A stretch of DNA of 33,655 nucleotides from Candidatus Kaiserbacteria bacterium (GTDB lineage Bacteria; Patescibacteriota; Minisyncoccia; Phycocordibacterales; Phycocordibacteraceae): NCBI GenBank assembly GCA_011322135.1, contig DRNP01000005.1, forward strand, positions 1-33,655, given 5' to 3'. Positions 9,327-18,171 of the stretch are shown piece after piece. The first letter of the stretch is position 1. Each line of letters begins with the position of its first letter. Both the position numbers and the translations under genes were made by a program. The notes below the pieces were generated by a model that was not told the DNA's origin, ran no database searches, and saw only the letters and a list, made by a program, of their open reading frames with translations.

Positions 9327-10410
9327 TGTCTAGGCGGTCATATTAGTCTTTTGTAAAATCCGGGGGCTCAACCTCCGACCTGCAAGAGAAACGGTATGAC
9401 TAGAGGATATGAGAGGTACAGGGAACTCATGGTGTAGGGGTGAAATCCGTTGATATCATGGGGAACACCAAAGGCGAAGGCACTGTACTGGCATATTCCT
9501 GACGCTCACACACGAAAGCCAGGGTAGCGAAGAGGATTAGATACCCTCGTAGTCCTGGCCCTAAACGCTGCTCGCTCGCTTTACGGAGTATCGACCCTCT
9601 GTGAGGCTAAGCTAACGCGGTAAGCGAGCCGCCTGGGTAGTACGAGCGCAAGCTTAAAACTCAAAGGAATAGACGGGGACTCGCACAAGCGGTGGATCAT
9701 GTGGCTTAATTCGTAGCTAAACGAAGAACCTTACCAAGGCTAGAAACCCAACTGCACGCTTCCCGAAAGGGAAGAATCCTTCGAGGGTGTTGGGCAGGTG
9801 ATGCATGGTCGTCGTCAGTTCGTGGTTTGAACTGTTCCCTTCAGTGGGATAACGAACGCAACCCCCGTTGCCTGTTATATATGTCAGGCGAGACTGCTCC
9901 CTCACGGGAGAGGAAGGTGGGGATGACGCCAGATCAGCATGTCCCTTGATGCCTTGGGCTGCACACGTGATACAATGGTTGGTACAGAAAGATGCAATAC
10001 CGTAAGGTGGAGCAAATCTCGAAAACCAGCCTCAGTACGGATTGAGGTCTGCAACCGACCTCATGAAGATGGAATCGCTAGTAATCGTGGGTCAGCTATA
10101 CCACGGTGAATACGTTCTCGAGTCTTGTACTCACCGCCCGTCAAGTCAAGGGAGCTGGGGGTACCCGAAATTCCACCTTGCGTGGAACTACGGTAAATTC
10201 AGTAACAAGGACTAAGTCGTAACAAGGCACGGCTAGCGGAAGCTGGTCGTGGATCATATCCGAATGGAATTGATGACTTTGAAAAAAGCATCTTGTCGAT
10301 TATGTATCTTCGGATACATAGAGGAATGACACTCACCTCTAAATGGTGTCCGGAAGCCGGAATGCCGTTACCGGTGCTCCTCGGAGTGCTCATATGACAC
10401 TCCGAAGAGC

Positions 10411-10437
10411 GAATAGGCGGAACGCAAGAGAACACAT
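10411..10437 (+). other. 3' strand of 16S precursor processing stem
   Basis: GAATAGGCGGAACGCAAGAGAACACAT pairs with 7659-7685. Confidence 0.88.
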
Positions 10438-10439
10438 AC

Positions 10440-10470
10440 AAAAAGCGCGCGACTACGTCGCGTGTTTTTT
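10440..10470 (+). terminator. Rho-independent terminator of 16S transcription unit
   Basis: AAAAAGCGCGCGAC-tac-GTCGCGTGTTTTTT, ~14-bp stem with 2 G-U wobbles plus T run. Confidence 0.85.
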
Positions 10471-10520
10471 GGTGCAGTTGAAAAAAATATGACATGTTTC
10501 AATAGCTACATCTAAATGGG

Positions 10521-10550
10521 GGTTTTGTACCTATTCAGGGGTACAAGACC
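10521..10550. repeat. Hairpin in 16S-tRNA intergenic region
   Basis: GGTTTTGTACC-tattcagg-GGTACAAGACC, 11-bp stem with one G-U. Confidence 0.65.
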
Positions 10551-10616
10551 AGATAACTCAATTATTAAGAGTTTAGTATTACAACTATTTTGAACTGTGG
10601 CCTTGTGAGCGGAAAA

Positions 10617-10641
10617 GTGAGTGAGGTTAAACCTCACTCAC
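10617..10641. repeat. Perfect short-loop palindrome, intergenic
   Basis: GTGAGTGAGGTT-a-AACCTCACTCAC. Confidence 0.75.
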
Positions 10642-10813
10642 CTAATAAATAAGTAAGATTGATTTTATATAAAATATAACAAGCACAAGTGTGAAAGTTT
10701 AATATTTACTCTCTTGTGTGCTGAATAAACGATGTTATTTTCGTAGGGAAAATCATGTTGATACTCCTTAGAACTGGCATCACATCTAAATATTTGTTAG
10801 TATCGGCTGATAT

Positions 10814-10887
10814 GCGAGTGTAGCTCAGGTGGTTAGAGCACTCCCCTGATAAGGGAGAGGTCCCAGGTTCGAGTCCTGGCACTCGCA
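10814..10887 (+). tRNA. tRNA-Ile (anticodon GAT), CCA not encoded
   Basis: Acceptor GCGAGTG/CACTCGC, anticodon stem-loop CTCCC-CTGATAA-GGGAG, T-arm CCAGG-TTCGAGT-CCTGG. Confidence 0.95.
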
Positions 10888-11218
10888 CAAAAATAACGAG
10901 CACGATGCGGATGCATCGGGCGAATGTATTTTTGTAGCGTGTGACGGACTCGAACCGAGTCGTCGCGAAGCCAGGCGAGCAAAGCGAGCCTGTGACGACG
11001 AGTGGGGGTAGAGGGAGCGAGGTTTTTATGAACGCAAAGCGTGAAATAAAAACCCGCGAGAGTGACCGAGTCCTAAACAATGCAGGCACCAAAAATAAAA
11101 TAAAGAAAGCATGAAGGTGCGTTTGTGTCGCGCTCGCTTCGCTCGCGCGATTTGTGCATACAAAACTTTTCCACTGTACAAAGGTATGGACAACTCAGCA
11201 TTACTGTATACTAAAGAT

Positions 11219-11737
11219 ATGAAAAAAGATTTACTTATCCTTGCTGGAATATCAATTGGTGCTATTGCACTTGGTTCTGTTCTATTTATTTATGGGTACA
11301 ATTCAAGTGAGTCTCTTGCATCCGGTAACGCGTCATCTGAGCTTGCTGTTGTTACGAGAGGAGTAAATGCACCTGTAGTTGCCAGAAAAAACTTTGTCAT
11401 TAAAAATGAAAAGGACTTAAAAAAATTATGGGCTTTTTTGTATGGAGATACTCCCACCACCCCAAAGTTACCGTCAGTTGATTTTTCGCGTCAGGAAGTT
11501 ATTGCTGTGTTTGCCGGTGAAAAACCGACAGGAGGGTACGTCATCTCGGTATCCGGTATAAAGAATTCTTCAAGTCATCGTGTCGTTGTCGTAACGATAG
11601 ATGAACCTGATCCTGCCTGTAATGCAAAAAAAGAGCAGACAAGCCCGTACGAAATTGTAACGATACCATCTTCAACGTTACCGCTCACTCACAAGGATAC
11701 TGTCATGACAAAGACTTGTACGGGTTCGCAAAGCTAG
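11219..11737 (+). CDS. Membrane-anchored PrcB C-terminal-domain-like protein
   Basis: N-terminal TM, IAVFAGEKPTGGYVISVSGI motif resembling PrcB_C; start at MKKDLL. Confidence 0.65.
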   Translation: MKKDLLILAGISIGAIALGSVLFIYGYNSSESLASGNASSELAVVTRGVNAPVVARKNFVIKNEKDLKKLWAFLYGDTPTTPKLPSVDFSRQEVIAVFAGEKPTGGYVISVSGIKNSSSHRVVVVTIDEPDPACNAKKEQTSPYEIVTIPSSTLPLTHKDTVMTKTCTGSQS

Positions 11738-11836
11738 TACAAAGTTTTGTTTGGTGTAGAACCGGTCATTTTTTGTAGGTCTAATTTAAAGATATATAAT
11801 CAGTAATATCAGATATCTGATTTTCTGGTATTCTAT

Positions 11837-13159
11837 ATGTATATGGATGTATCTTCTTTTTTTCATGGTAAGCGCATAACAGTGATGGGTTTGGGGCTTC
11901 TCGGGCGTGGTGTGGGAGATGTGAAATATCTTGCGGAGAGTGGAGCAGAGCTTATAGTTACCGATTTAAAATCGAAAGAACAACTTGCCGAGTCACTGGA
12001 GCAGCTAAAGTCTTTCCCGGATATTACTTTTGTTCTCGGAGAGCATAAGCTCGAAGATTTTCGAGACCGCGACTTTATACTGAAAGCGGCGGGTGTCCCC
12101 ATTGATTCTCCTTATATTGATGAAGCGAGAAAAAATAATATTTCGGTTAGGATGAGCGCGGATCTTTTCATGGAACTTTCAGGAGTTACATCTATAGGCA
12201 TTACAGGCACGCGAGGTAAATCTACCGTTACGCACATGCTTTATGAGATACTTAAAGAAAGCGGTATAAAAGTATTGCTTGGTGGAAATGTACGCGGAGT
12301 TTCAACTCTATCGCTTTTATCAGAAGCAACTCCCGAACACATAGCTGTGCTTGAGCTCGATTCATGGCAATGTCAGGGTCTTGGTGAAGCTAATATTTCA
12401 GCAGAGACCGCAGTATTTACAACTTTTTATCCGGACCATACAAATTATTATAAAAATGATAAAGGTAAATATCTTGCAGATAAATCAAATATTTTTTTGT
12501 ACCAGAGTCCGGACGATATTTTTGTAATGGGAAGCCAGTGTGCCCCGATACTTATTGAGGCGTACGGCGAGCACATTGTTGGGAATACAGTTATTGCAGA
12601 TGAAAATACCCTGCCAAAGGATTGGAAGCTTGCAATTCCGGGGAAACACAATCGCTATGATGCCGGAATCGCGCTCGCTGTCGCTCGCGCGCAAAATGTC
12701 GATGATAGTGTCAGTAAAAGAGTGCTTGAAAATTTCAATGGCGTACCTGGTCGACTTGAGAAAATTGCGGAAAAAAATGGGGTTGTATTTTACAATGACA
12801 CAACAGCAACAACGCCGGAGGCAACTCTCTCTGCGCTATCGGCACTGAATCCGAAACACACTGTATTGATTATGGGCGGTTCTGATAAAGAGCTGGACAT
12901 GAGTATTCTTTCTGCAAAACTTCCGGAAGTAAAATATGTCGCATTTCTCGCAGGAAGTGGCACAAATTTAATGCACGTAGATTTTCCGAACACCAAAATA
13001 TTTGATTCTCTAAAAGAAGCTTTTGCAGACGCACTATCACATGCTTCTAGTGGAGATTCTGTTATTCTTTCGCCGGCTTTCGCATCTTTCGGAATGTTTG
13101 AAAATGAATTTGACCGCGGTGATAAGTTTGTGGAGATTGTAAAAGAATACACTGCATGA
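11837..13159 (+). CDS. murD: UDP-N-acetylmuramoylalanine--D-glutamate ligase
   Basis: VMGLGLLGRGVGDVKYLAESGA, GITGTRGKSTVTHML, PGRLEKIAEKNGVVFYNDTTATTPEAT. Confidence 0.9.
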   Translation: MYMDVSSFFHGKRITVMGLGLLGRGVGDVKYLAESGAELIVTDLKSKEQLAESLEQLKSFPDITFVLGEHKLEDFRDRDFILKAAGVPIDSPYIDEARKNNISVRMSADLFMELSGVTSIGITGTRGKSTVTHMLYEILKESGIKVLLGGNVRGVSTLSLLSEATPEHIAVLELDSWQCQGLGEANISAETAVFTTFYPDHTNYYKNDKGKYLADKSNIFLYQSPDDIFVMGSQCAPILIEAYGEHIVGNTVIADENTLPKDWKLAIPGKHNRYDAGIALAVARAQNVDDSVSKRVLENFNGVPGRLEKIAEKNGVVFYNDTTATTPEATLSALSALNPKHTVLIMGGSDKELDMSILSAKLPEVKYVAFLAGSGTNLMHVDFPNTKIFDSLKEAFADALSHASSGDSVILSPAFASFGMFENEFDRGDKFVEIVKEYTA

Positions 13160-13923
13160 TCGGTCTTTTTGATTCCGGATCAGGAGGATTGTCTGTATTG
13201 CGTGAAGTTCATAAGCATTTGCCGGAAGCGGACATACTTTATCTTGGTGACATAAAAAATGCTCCATATGGAGAAAAAGCACCTGAAAAATTGTTTACGC
13301 TTACAATAAACGCGATACGTTTTTTACAGAGCAGTGGTGCTTCGAGTATTATTTCAGCATGTAACAGTGTTTCGGCTTCTTTAGTTGTATCACTTTTTGA
13401 TACTTTAAATCTAGAGAATAATCATCTGATAGAGATGGTTGGTCCTACTGTAAGTTATTTTCGTAACAATGATGAAAGTGTTTTTGTATGTGCGACTCCG
13501 GCAACTGTTCGAGCAGGTCTTTATAGAAACGGTTTTAACATGATAGGAAAAACTTTTTCGGAAGTTGTTATCCCCGGGCTTGCAAGCGCCATTGAGTTTG
13601 GTGCAACAGATATGGAAATTGAAAGAATTATAAGGAACTCATTTAAGGGAGTGTCTTATAATTCTTTTGATACTCTTGTGCTCGGTTGCACACATTATCC
13701 GCTCGTAACACATATATTCGAAAGAGTGTTTGGAGATAGCATAAGAATATTCAATCCGGCGGAAGCTGTAGCGAATCGAGCAAAAGAGAGATTTTTAAAA
13801 ACCGAAAAAGGAAATGGTATTTTAAGGTTTGCAATTACAAAAGATTCGGAATTGTTTCGTACACGAGTAGCTGAATTTTTCCCGGAAAATGTAGGTACTG
13901 TGGAAGTGGTATCTATGAAATAG
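13156..13923 (+). CDS. murI: Glutamate racemase
   Basis: MIGLFDSGSGGLSVLREV, LGDIKNAPYGEK, VLGCTHYPLV; ATGA overlap with murD. Confidence 0.93.
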   Translation: MIGLFDSGSGGLSVLREVHKHLPEADILYLGDIKNAPYGEKAPEKLFTLTINAIRFLQSSGASSIISACNSVSASLVVSLFDTLNLENNHLIEMVGPTVSYFRNNDESVFVCATPATVRAGLYRNGFNMIGKTFSEVVIPGLASAIEFGATDMEIERIIRNSFKGVSYNSFDTLVLGCTHYPLVTHIFERVFGDSIRIFNPAEAVANRAKERFLKTEKGNGILRFAITKDSELFRTRVAEFFPENVGTVEVVSMK

Positions 13924-14038
13924 TATTGATTTCATAAAATATCTTTTAGTCGGTATTTTTATTATATTTTGTGTTTGGTGGTAGAGTAGTGTTAGTGGAT
14001 GTTGCCACGCGATGTAGTTTTTAATTGTATAAAAATAT

Positions 14039-15346
14039 ATGGATAAATTGATTTTCAATAAAATCAAAAAAGCTTATTTTATAGGTATTGGTGGCATCGG
14101 TATGAGTGCGTTGGCACAGCTGTTTAAACATAATGGCATTGTTGTTGCAGGTTCTGACCGAGAGAGTAGTCCCGTAACAAATCTACTGGAGCAAAAAGGA
14201 ATCGTTGTTACTTTTGGGCAGAGAATAGATAACGTACAAAAAGATGCGGACGTTATTGTTTACAGTGATGCGATAGAAGATGCGGAGCCGGATTTTATGA
14301 ATTCTGTTCGAGCGCTCGGTATCCCGACACGTTCTTATTTCCAGATGCTCGGTGCAGTGTCTGCGGAAAAGCGTACGTTTGCTGTCGCCGGAACGCATGG
14401 GAAAACAACCACCACTGGCATGCTGGCAAAAATACTTATTGACGCAGGCGTAGCTCCGACCGTTGTCGTCGGTAGTATTGTAAAAGATTTCGGGAGCAAC
14501 TACGTGGCGGGGAGCTCGAATAATTTTGTGGTAGAGGCGTGTGAGTACCACAATCATTTGTTGGAGTTTTCTCCGGAAGTTCTTGTAATAAATAATCTCG
14601 AGTGGGATCACACGGATTTTTTCCCGACACTTTCAGATTTACAAGAAACGTTCCGTAAAGCAATTTCAAAAGTACCTGCTAACGGTGTTATTGTAACCGA
14701 TATAAAAAATCCAAATATCGCTCCGCTTTTGGCATCTGTAGAAGCCGGTCGGGTTATAGATTACACAAAAGAGCCGGAGTACGCTCTTTTGTTACCGGGT
14801 GAGTTCAATCAGATGAATGCCAGAGCGGCTTCTGCAGCAGCACGTATCGCCATACCGAATATTACAGACGAAGCTATCGAGTCATCGCTTAAGACTTTTC
14901 ATGGTACGTGGCGCAGGTTTGAATACAAAGGGAAGACAATGCAAGGTGCAGATGTCTACGATGACTATGCGCATCACCCGACGGCAATTAAAAAGACAAT
15001 ACATGCACTTCGAGAAAAAACAACCGGAAAAGTTTTTGTTGCATTTCACCCGCATCTTTTTAGTCGCACGCGAGACCTTTTTGAAGATTTTGCAAATGCT
15101 TTTGGTGAAGCGGACAAAGTATTCATTGCTCCGATTTATTCCGCGCGCGAAAAAGATGACGGTACTGTTTCAAACGAAACACTCGCTTCTCGCATTTGTG
15201 AAAATGGAGTTGATGCGAAGGCGCTTGATTTTGACGAAATAAAAGCGGAGTTTTTAAAAGCAAAACAAGGAGATGTCGTTATGACAATGGGTGCAGGTGA
15301 TATTTATAAAGTGGCGGATAATATTGTTTCAAATAAATATGAATAA
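14039..15346 (+). CDS. murC: UDP-N-acetylmuramate--L-alanine ligase
   Basis: YFIGIGGIGMSALAQL, AGTHGKTTTTGML, YDDYAHHPTAIKKTIHALR. Confidence 0.92.
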   Translation: MDKLIFNKIKKAYFIGIGGIGMSALAQLFKHNGIVVAGSDRESSPVTNLLEQKGIVVTFGQRIDNVQKDADVIVYSDAIEDAEPDFMNSVRALGIPTRSYFQMLGAVSAEKRTFAVAGTHGKTTTTGMLAKILIDAGVAPTVVVGSIVKDFGSNYVAGSSNNFVVEACEYHNHLLEFSPEVLVINNLEWDHTDFFPTLSDLQETFRKAISKVPANGVIVTDIKNPNIAPLLASVEAGRVIDYTKEPEYALLLPGEFNQMNARAASAAARIAIPNITDEAIESSLKTFHGTWRRFEYKGKTMQGADVYDDYAHHPTAIKKTIHALREKTTGKVFVAFHPHLFSRTRDLFEDFANAFGEADKVFIAPIYSAREKDDGTVSNETLASRICENGVDAKALDFDEIKAEFLKAKQGDVVMTMGAGDIYKVADNIVSNKYE

Positions 15347-16016
15347 ACTTTCGATAGTTGCAACGCCGATAGGAAATCTGGGAGATATCACATTGCGCGC
15401 TCTCGATATTCTTCGAGAAACCGATGTGATTGCTTGCGAAGACACTCGTGTGACGGCAAAACTTCTCGCGCATTATAATATAAAAAAACCGTTGGTTATT
15501 TTTCATGCAAGGAATGCGCGTGTTGCTGGGGTGCGCATTTTAGAGCTTTTATCAGAAGGGAAAAATATCGCACTTGTTACAGACGCAGGAACCCCGGGGG
15601 TGTCCGACCCCGGTTCGGCGCTCGTCGGGCTAGTGCGCTCAAAGTTGCCCGATATTGTTATTGAAGCAATCCCCGGAGCTTCGGCTCTCGTTACCGCGCT
15701 TTCCGTTTCGGGAGTTCAGATTTCAGAGTTTACTTTTTTGGGATTTTTACCGCACAAAAAAGGACGGCAAACACTTTTTGCTGAAATAGCGGAAGCGTCG
15801 AGAGCATATGTATTTTACGAATCACCTCATCGAATAGAAAAGGCATTAGCTTCACTTGTCGACGTCCTTTCTGAAGAACGTCGTATTGTGGTTGCGCGAG
15901 AACTTACAAAAATATACGAGAGTGTGGTGTCTGGAAGCGCTTTGGAAGTTTCATCATATTTTAGCAGTCACCCAGACGAAGTACGTGGTGAGTTTGTAGT
16001 CATTGTTGCTCCGTAG
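15339..16016 (+). CDS. rsmI: 16S rRNA (cytidine1402-2'-O)-methyltransferase
   Basis: LSIVATPIGNLGDITLRALDIL, ACEDTRVTAKLL, TDAGTPGVSDPG, IPGASALVTALSVSG. Confidence 0.93.
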   Translation: MNKLSIVATPIGNLGDITLRALDILRETDVIACEDTRVTAKLLAHYNIKKPLVIFHARNARVAGVRILELLSEGKNIALVTDAGTPGVSDPGSALVGLVRSKLPDIVIEAIPGASALVTALSVSGVQISEFTFLGFLPHKKGRQTLFAEIAEASRAYVFYESPHRIEKALASLVDVLSEERRIVVARELTKIYESVVSGSALEVSSYFSSHPDEVRGEFVVIVAP

Positions 16017-16028
16017 TAAACTATTTTT

Positions 16029-16232
16029 ATGTCAGCAGAAAGCACACTTATTTTAGCGGGGGTTCTTGTGTTACTCACACGTTTCCTGGGACTTCCATCA
16101 GAATGGTACGTTTATATTTATTCGGCACTCGGTATCGTCATAATAAGTATTGGAATCATGTTGCACTTGCGTCGTTCAGAGCGTAAGGCAAAACGTTTTA
16201 CAGATGAACATACAAAAGAAAAAGACGCGTAA
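16029..16232 (+). CDS. Small membrane protein, two predicted hydrophobic segments
   Basis: 67 aa ORF, hydrophobic ESTLILAGVLVLLTRFLGL and YIYSALGIVIISIGIML, basic tail. Confidence 0.6.
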   Translation: MSAESTLILAGVLVLLTRFLGLPSEWYVYIYSALGIVIISIGIMLHLRRSERKAKRFTDEHTKEKDA

Positions 16233-16397
16233 CCCAAAGCTATAAGATGTATCTCGCATAGTGCGTCCAAATAATTGAGGAATACATACATAAGTGATGT
16301 GTGAAAATATCAAGTCTCCATATAGCGCAGTGACAATGATGTCTAAAAGTGTTATTTAAATATTTTTTGCACGCCTTTGTGCGTTATAATTAACATA

Positions 16398-18152
16398 ATG
16401 GAAAATCCGGAACGAGTTACATATTTTGCCGCCACTGATTCACGTGGGAAACGAATACCTTTTGGCATAAAACAAAAAGATAGGTCGCGACACATGTATG
16501 TCATTGGTAAAACAGGTATGGGGAAATCAACCATGCTCGAAAATATGGCGATTCAAGATATGCGAAACGGAGAAGGTCTGGCACTCATTGATCCTCACGG
16601 AGGAACGGCGGAGAAACTTCTGGAATATATTCCGGAGGATCGTATCGATGATGTTGTGTATTTCGCACCGTTTGATATGGAACAACCTATTGCTTTTAAT
16701 GTAATGGAAGATGTCGGGTACGACAAACGTCATTTGGTAGTTTCCGGTCTCATGGCGACTTTTAAAAAGATTTGGCAAGACGCGTGGAGTGCGCGCATGG
16801 AATACATTCTTTCAAATACACTTCTGGCACTTCTTGAATATCCCGATGCCACATTGTTGGGTGTAAATCGTATGTATACTGACAAGACTTATAGAAAGCG
16901 TGTTGTAGATAATATAAAAGACCCTCTCGTAAAAGATTTTTGGACAAAAGAATTTGCCGGTTTTACAGACAGATATGCACAAGAGGCAACTCCTGCAATT
17001 CAAAATAAAATAGGGCAATTTACGAGCAACCCGCTTATTCGTAATATTATCGGTCAGCCAAAATCATCTTTTGACATACGGCAGATGATGGACCAAAAAA
17101 AGATTCTTATCGTGAATCTATCAAAAGGACTTGTTGGTGAGACCAATATGCAACTTTTGGGCTCGATGCTCACGACACGCATCTTTTTGGCGGCAATGAG
17201 TCGTGCGGATACACAAGCGCAGAGTTTGGCAAAACTTCCAAACTTTTATTTTTACGTTGACGAATTTCAAAACTTTGCAAACGAGACCTTTGCGGAGATT
17301 CTTTCAGAAGCTCGCAAATATAAACTAAACCTTGTTATCGCTCATCAGTATATTGAGCAAATGGATGAACAGGTGCGCGCTGCCGTTTTTGGAAACGTCG
17401 GTACAACGGTCTCTTTTCGTGTCGGACCTTTTGACGCGGAAGTTCTGGAAACTGTTTTCATGCCTGAGTTTACAAAAGAAGATTTAGTAAATTTGGGGTT
17501 TGCGCAAATATACGTAACTTTAATGATAGATGGCGTTGGCTCGCGTCCGTTTTCCGCGATAACAATTCCTCCGATTGAAGCTCCTGCGCGTACTTTTGAA
17601 CACGAGGTAATCTCCGCATCACGCGCGCGTTTTGGGCATCCACGTTTGGAAATAGAAGAAGCCGTTTCAGCAGAGCTTGCAAAAACAGAAAAAGAAAAAC
17701 CTTCGAATCAAAAAAACAATAGACAGTTCAATGGTGTGTCGGCGCGCAAAGATTATAACTACAAAAATTCAGAGCAAGCACATCAACAACGAAGAAAAGA
17801 CAATACAAAAGAAAAAGATGAACAAACAAAAAATAGGAAGTTCGAATATGTTTCGAAACAGAAAAGCTCCGGAGATTTAAAAGGCATACTCCGCACGTTG
17901 TCGCAAGATTCCAAAGACGCAAAAGCAAGAAGTAAGACCACACAAAAAGAATCTCTGAAAAATACGCTCGCAGGAGTTTTGGCAAAATCAAAAAATAACA
18001 CACAAAACGAAAGACAAGATAAAAAAACTGGACAGATACGGCAAGAAAGGGAAACTCCATCTTCTGAGAAACAAACTACAAAAGCGGAGCAACAAAAGCC
18101 GTTTGAGGTGCCTGAAAATCAATTACGAAAAATCTTAAAAGGAGAAAAATGA
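16398..18152 (+). CDS. VirD4/TraD-like (type IV secretion coupling-type) ATPase with charged C-terminal tail
   Basis: HMYVIGKTGMGKSTMLENM Walker A, GLALIDPHGG Walker B-like, FYFYVDEFQNF; ~150 aa K/Q/E/N-rich tail. Confidence 0.85.
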   Translation: MENPERVTYFAATDSRGKRIPFGIKQKDRSRHMYVIGKTGMGKSTMLENMAIQDMRNGEGLALIDPHGGTAEKLLEYIPEDRIDDVVYFAPFDMEQPIAFNVMEDVGYDKRHLVVSGLMATFKKIWQDAWSARMEYILSNTLLALLEYPDATLLGVNRMYTDKTYRKRVVDNIKDPLVKDFWTKEFAGFTDRYAQEATPAIQNKIGQFTSNPLIRNIIGQPKSSFDIRQMMDQKKILIVNLSKGLVGETNMQLLGSMLTTRIFLAAMSRADTQAQSLAKLPNFYFYVDEFQNFANETFAEILSEARKYKLNLVIAHQYIEQMDEQVRAAVFGNVGTTVSFRVGPFDAEVLETVFMPEFTKEDLVNLGFAQIYVTLMIDGVGSRPFSAITIPPIEAPARTFEHEVISASRARFGHPRLEIEEAVSAELAKTEKEKPSNQKNNRQFNGVSARKDYNYKNSEQAHQQRRKDNTKEKDEQTKNRKFEYVSKQKSSGDLKGILRTLSQDSKDAKARSKTTQKESLKNTLAGVLAKSKNNTQNERQDKKTGQIRQERETPSSEKQTTKAEQQKPFEVPENQLRKILKGEK

Positions 18153-18171
18153 TATAGACATACATTGTTTT

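Noticed and set aside
10706-11092. Minus-strand ORF containing VPGLEPGTSPLSGECSNHLSYTR
   Set aside because: It is the antisense translation of tRNA-Ile and the structured region, a common spurious annotation.
11125-11155. GC-rich TCGCGCTCGCTTCGCTCGCGCGA stretch as another palindrome
   Set aside because: It is mostly a direct/mirror repeat of CGCT/TCGC units, not a clean inverted repeat.
12790-13152. Minus-strand 120-aa ORF
   Set aside because: Antisense to murD; no recognisable motif.
16365-16384. GCAC-gccttt-GTGC inverted repeat beside the VirD4-like -10 box as an operator
   Set aside because: Only 4-5 bp arms; could be chance.
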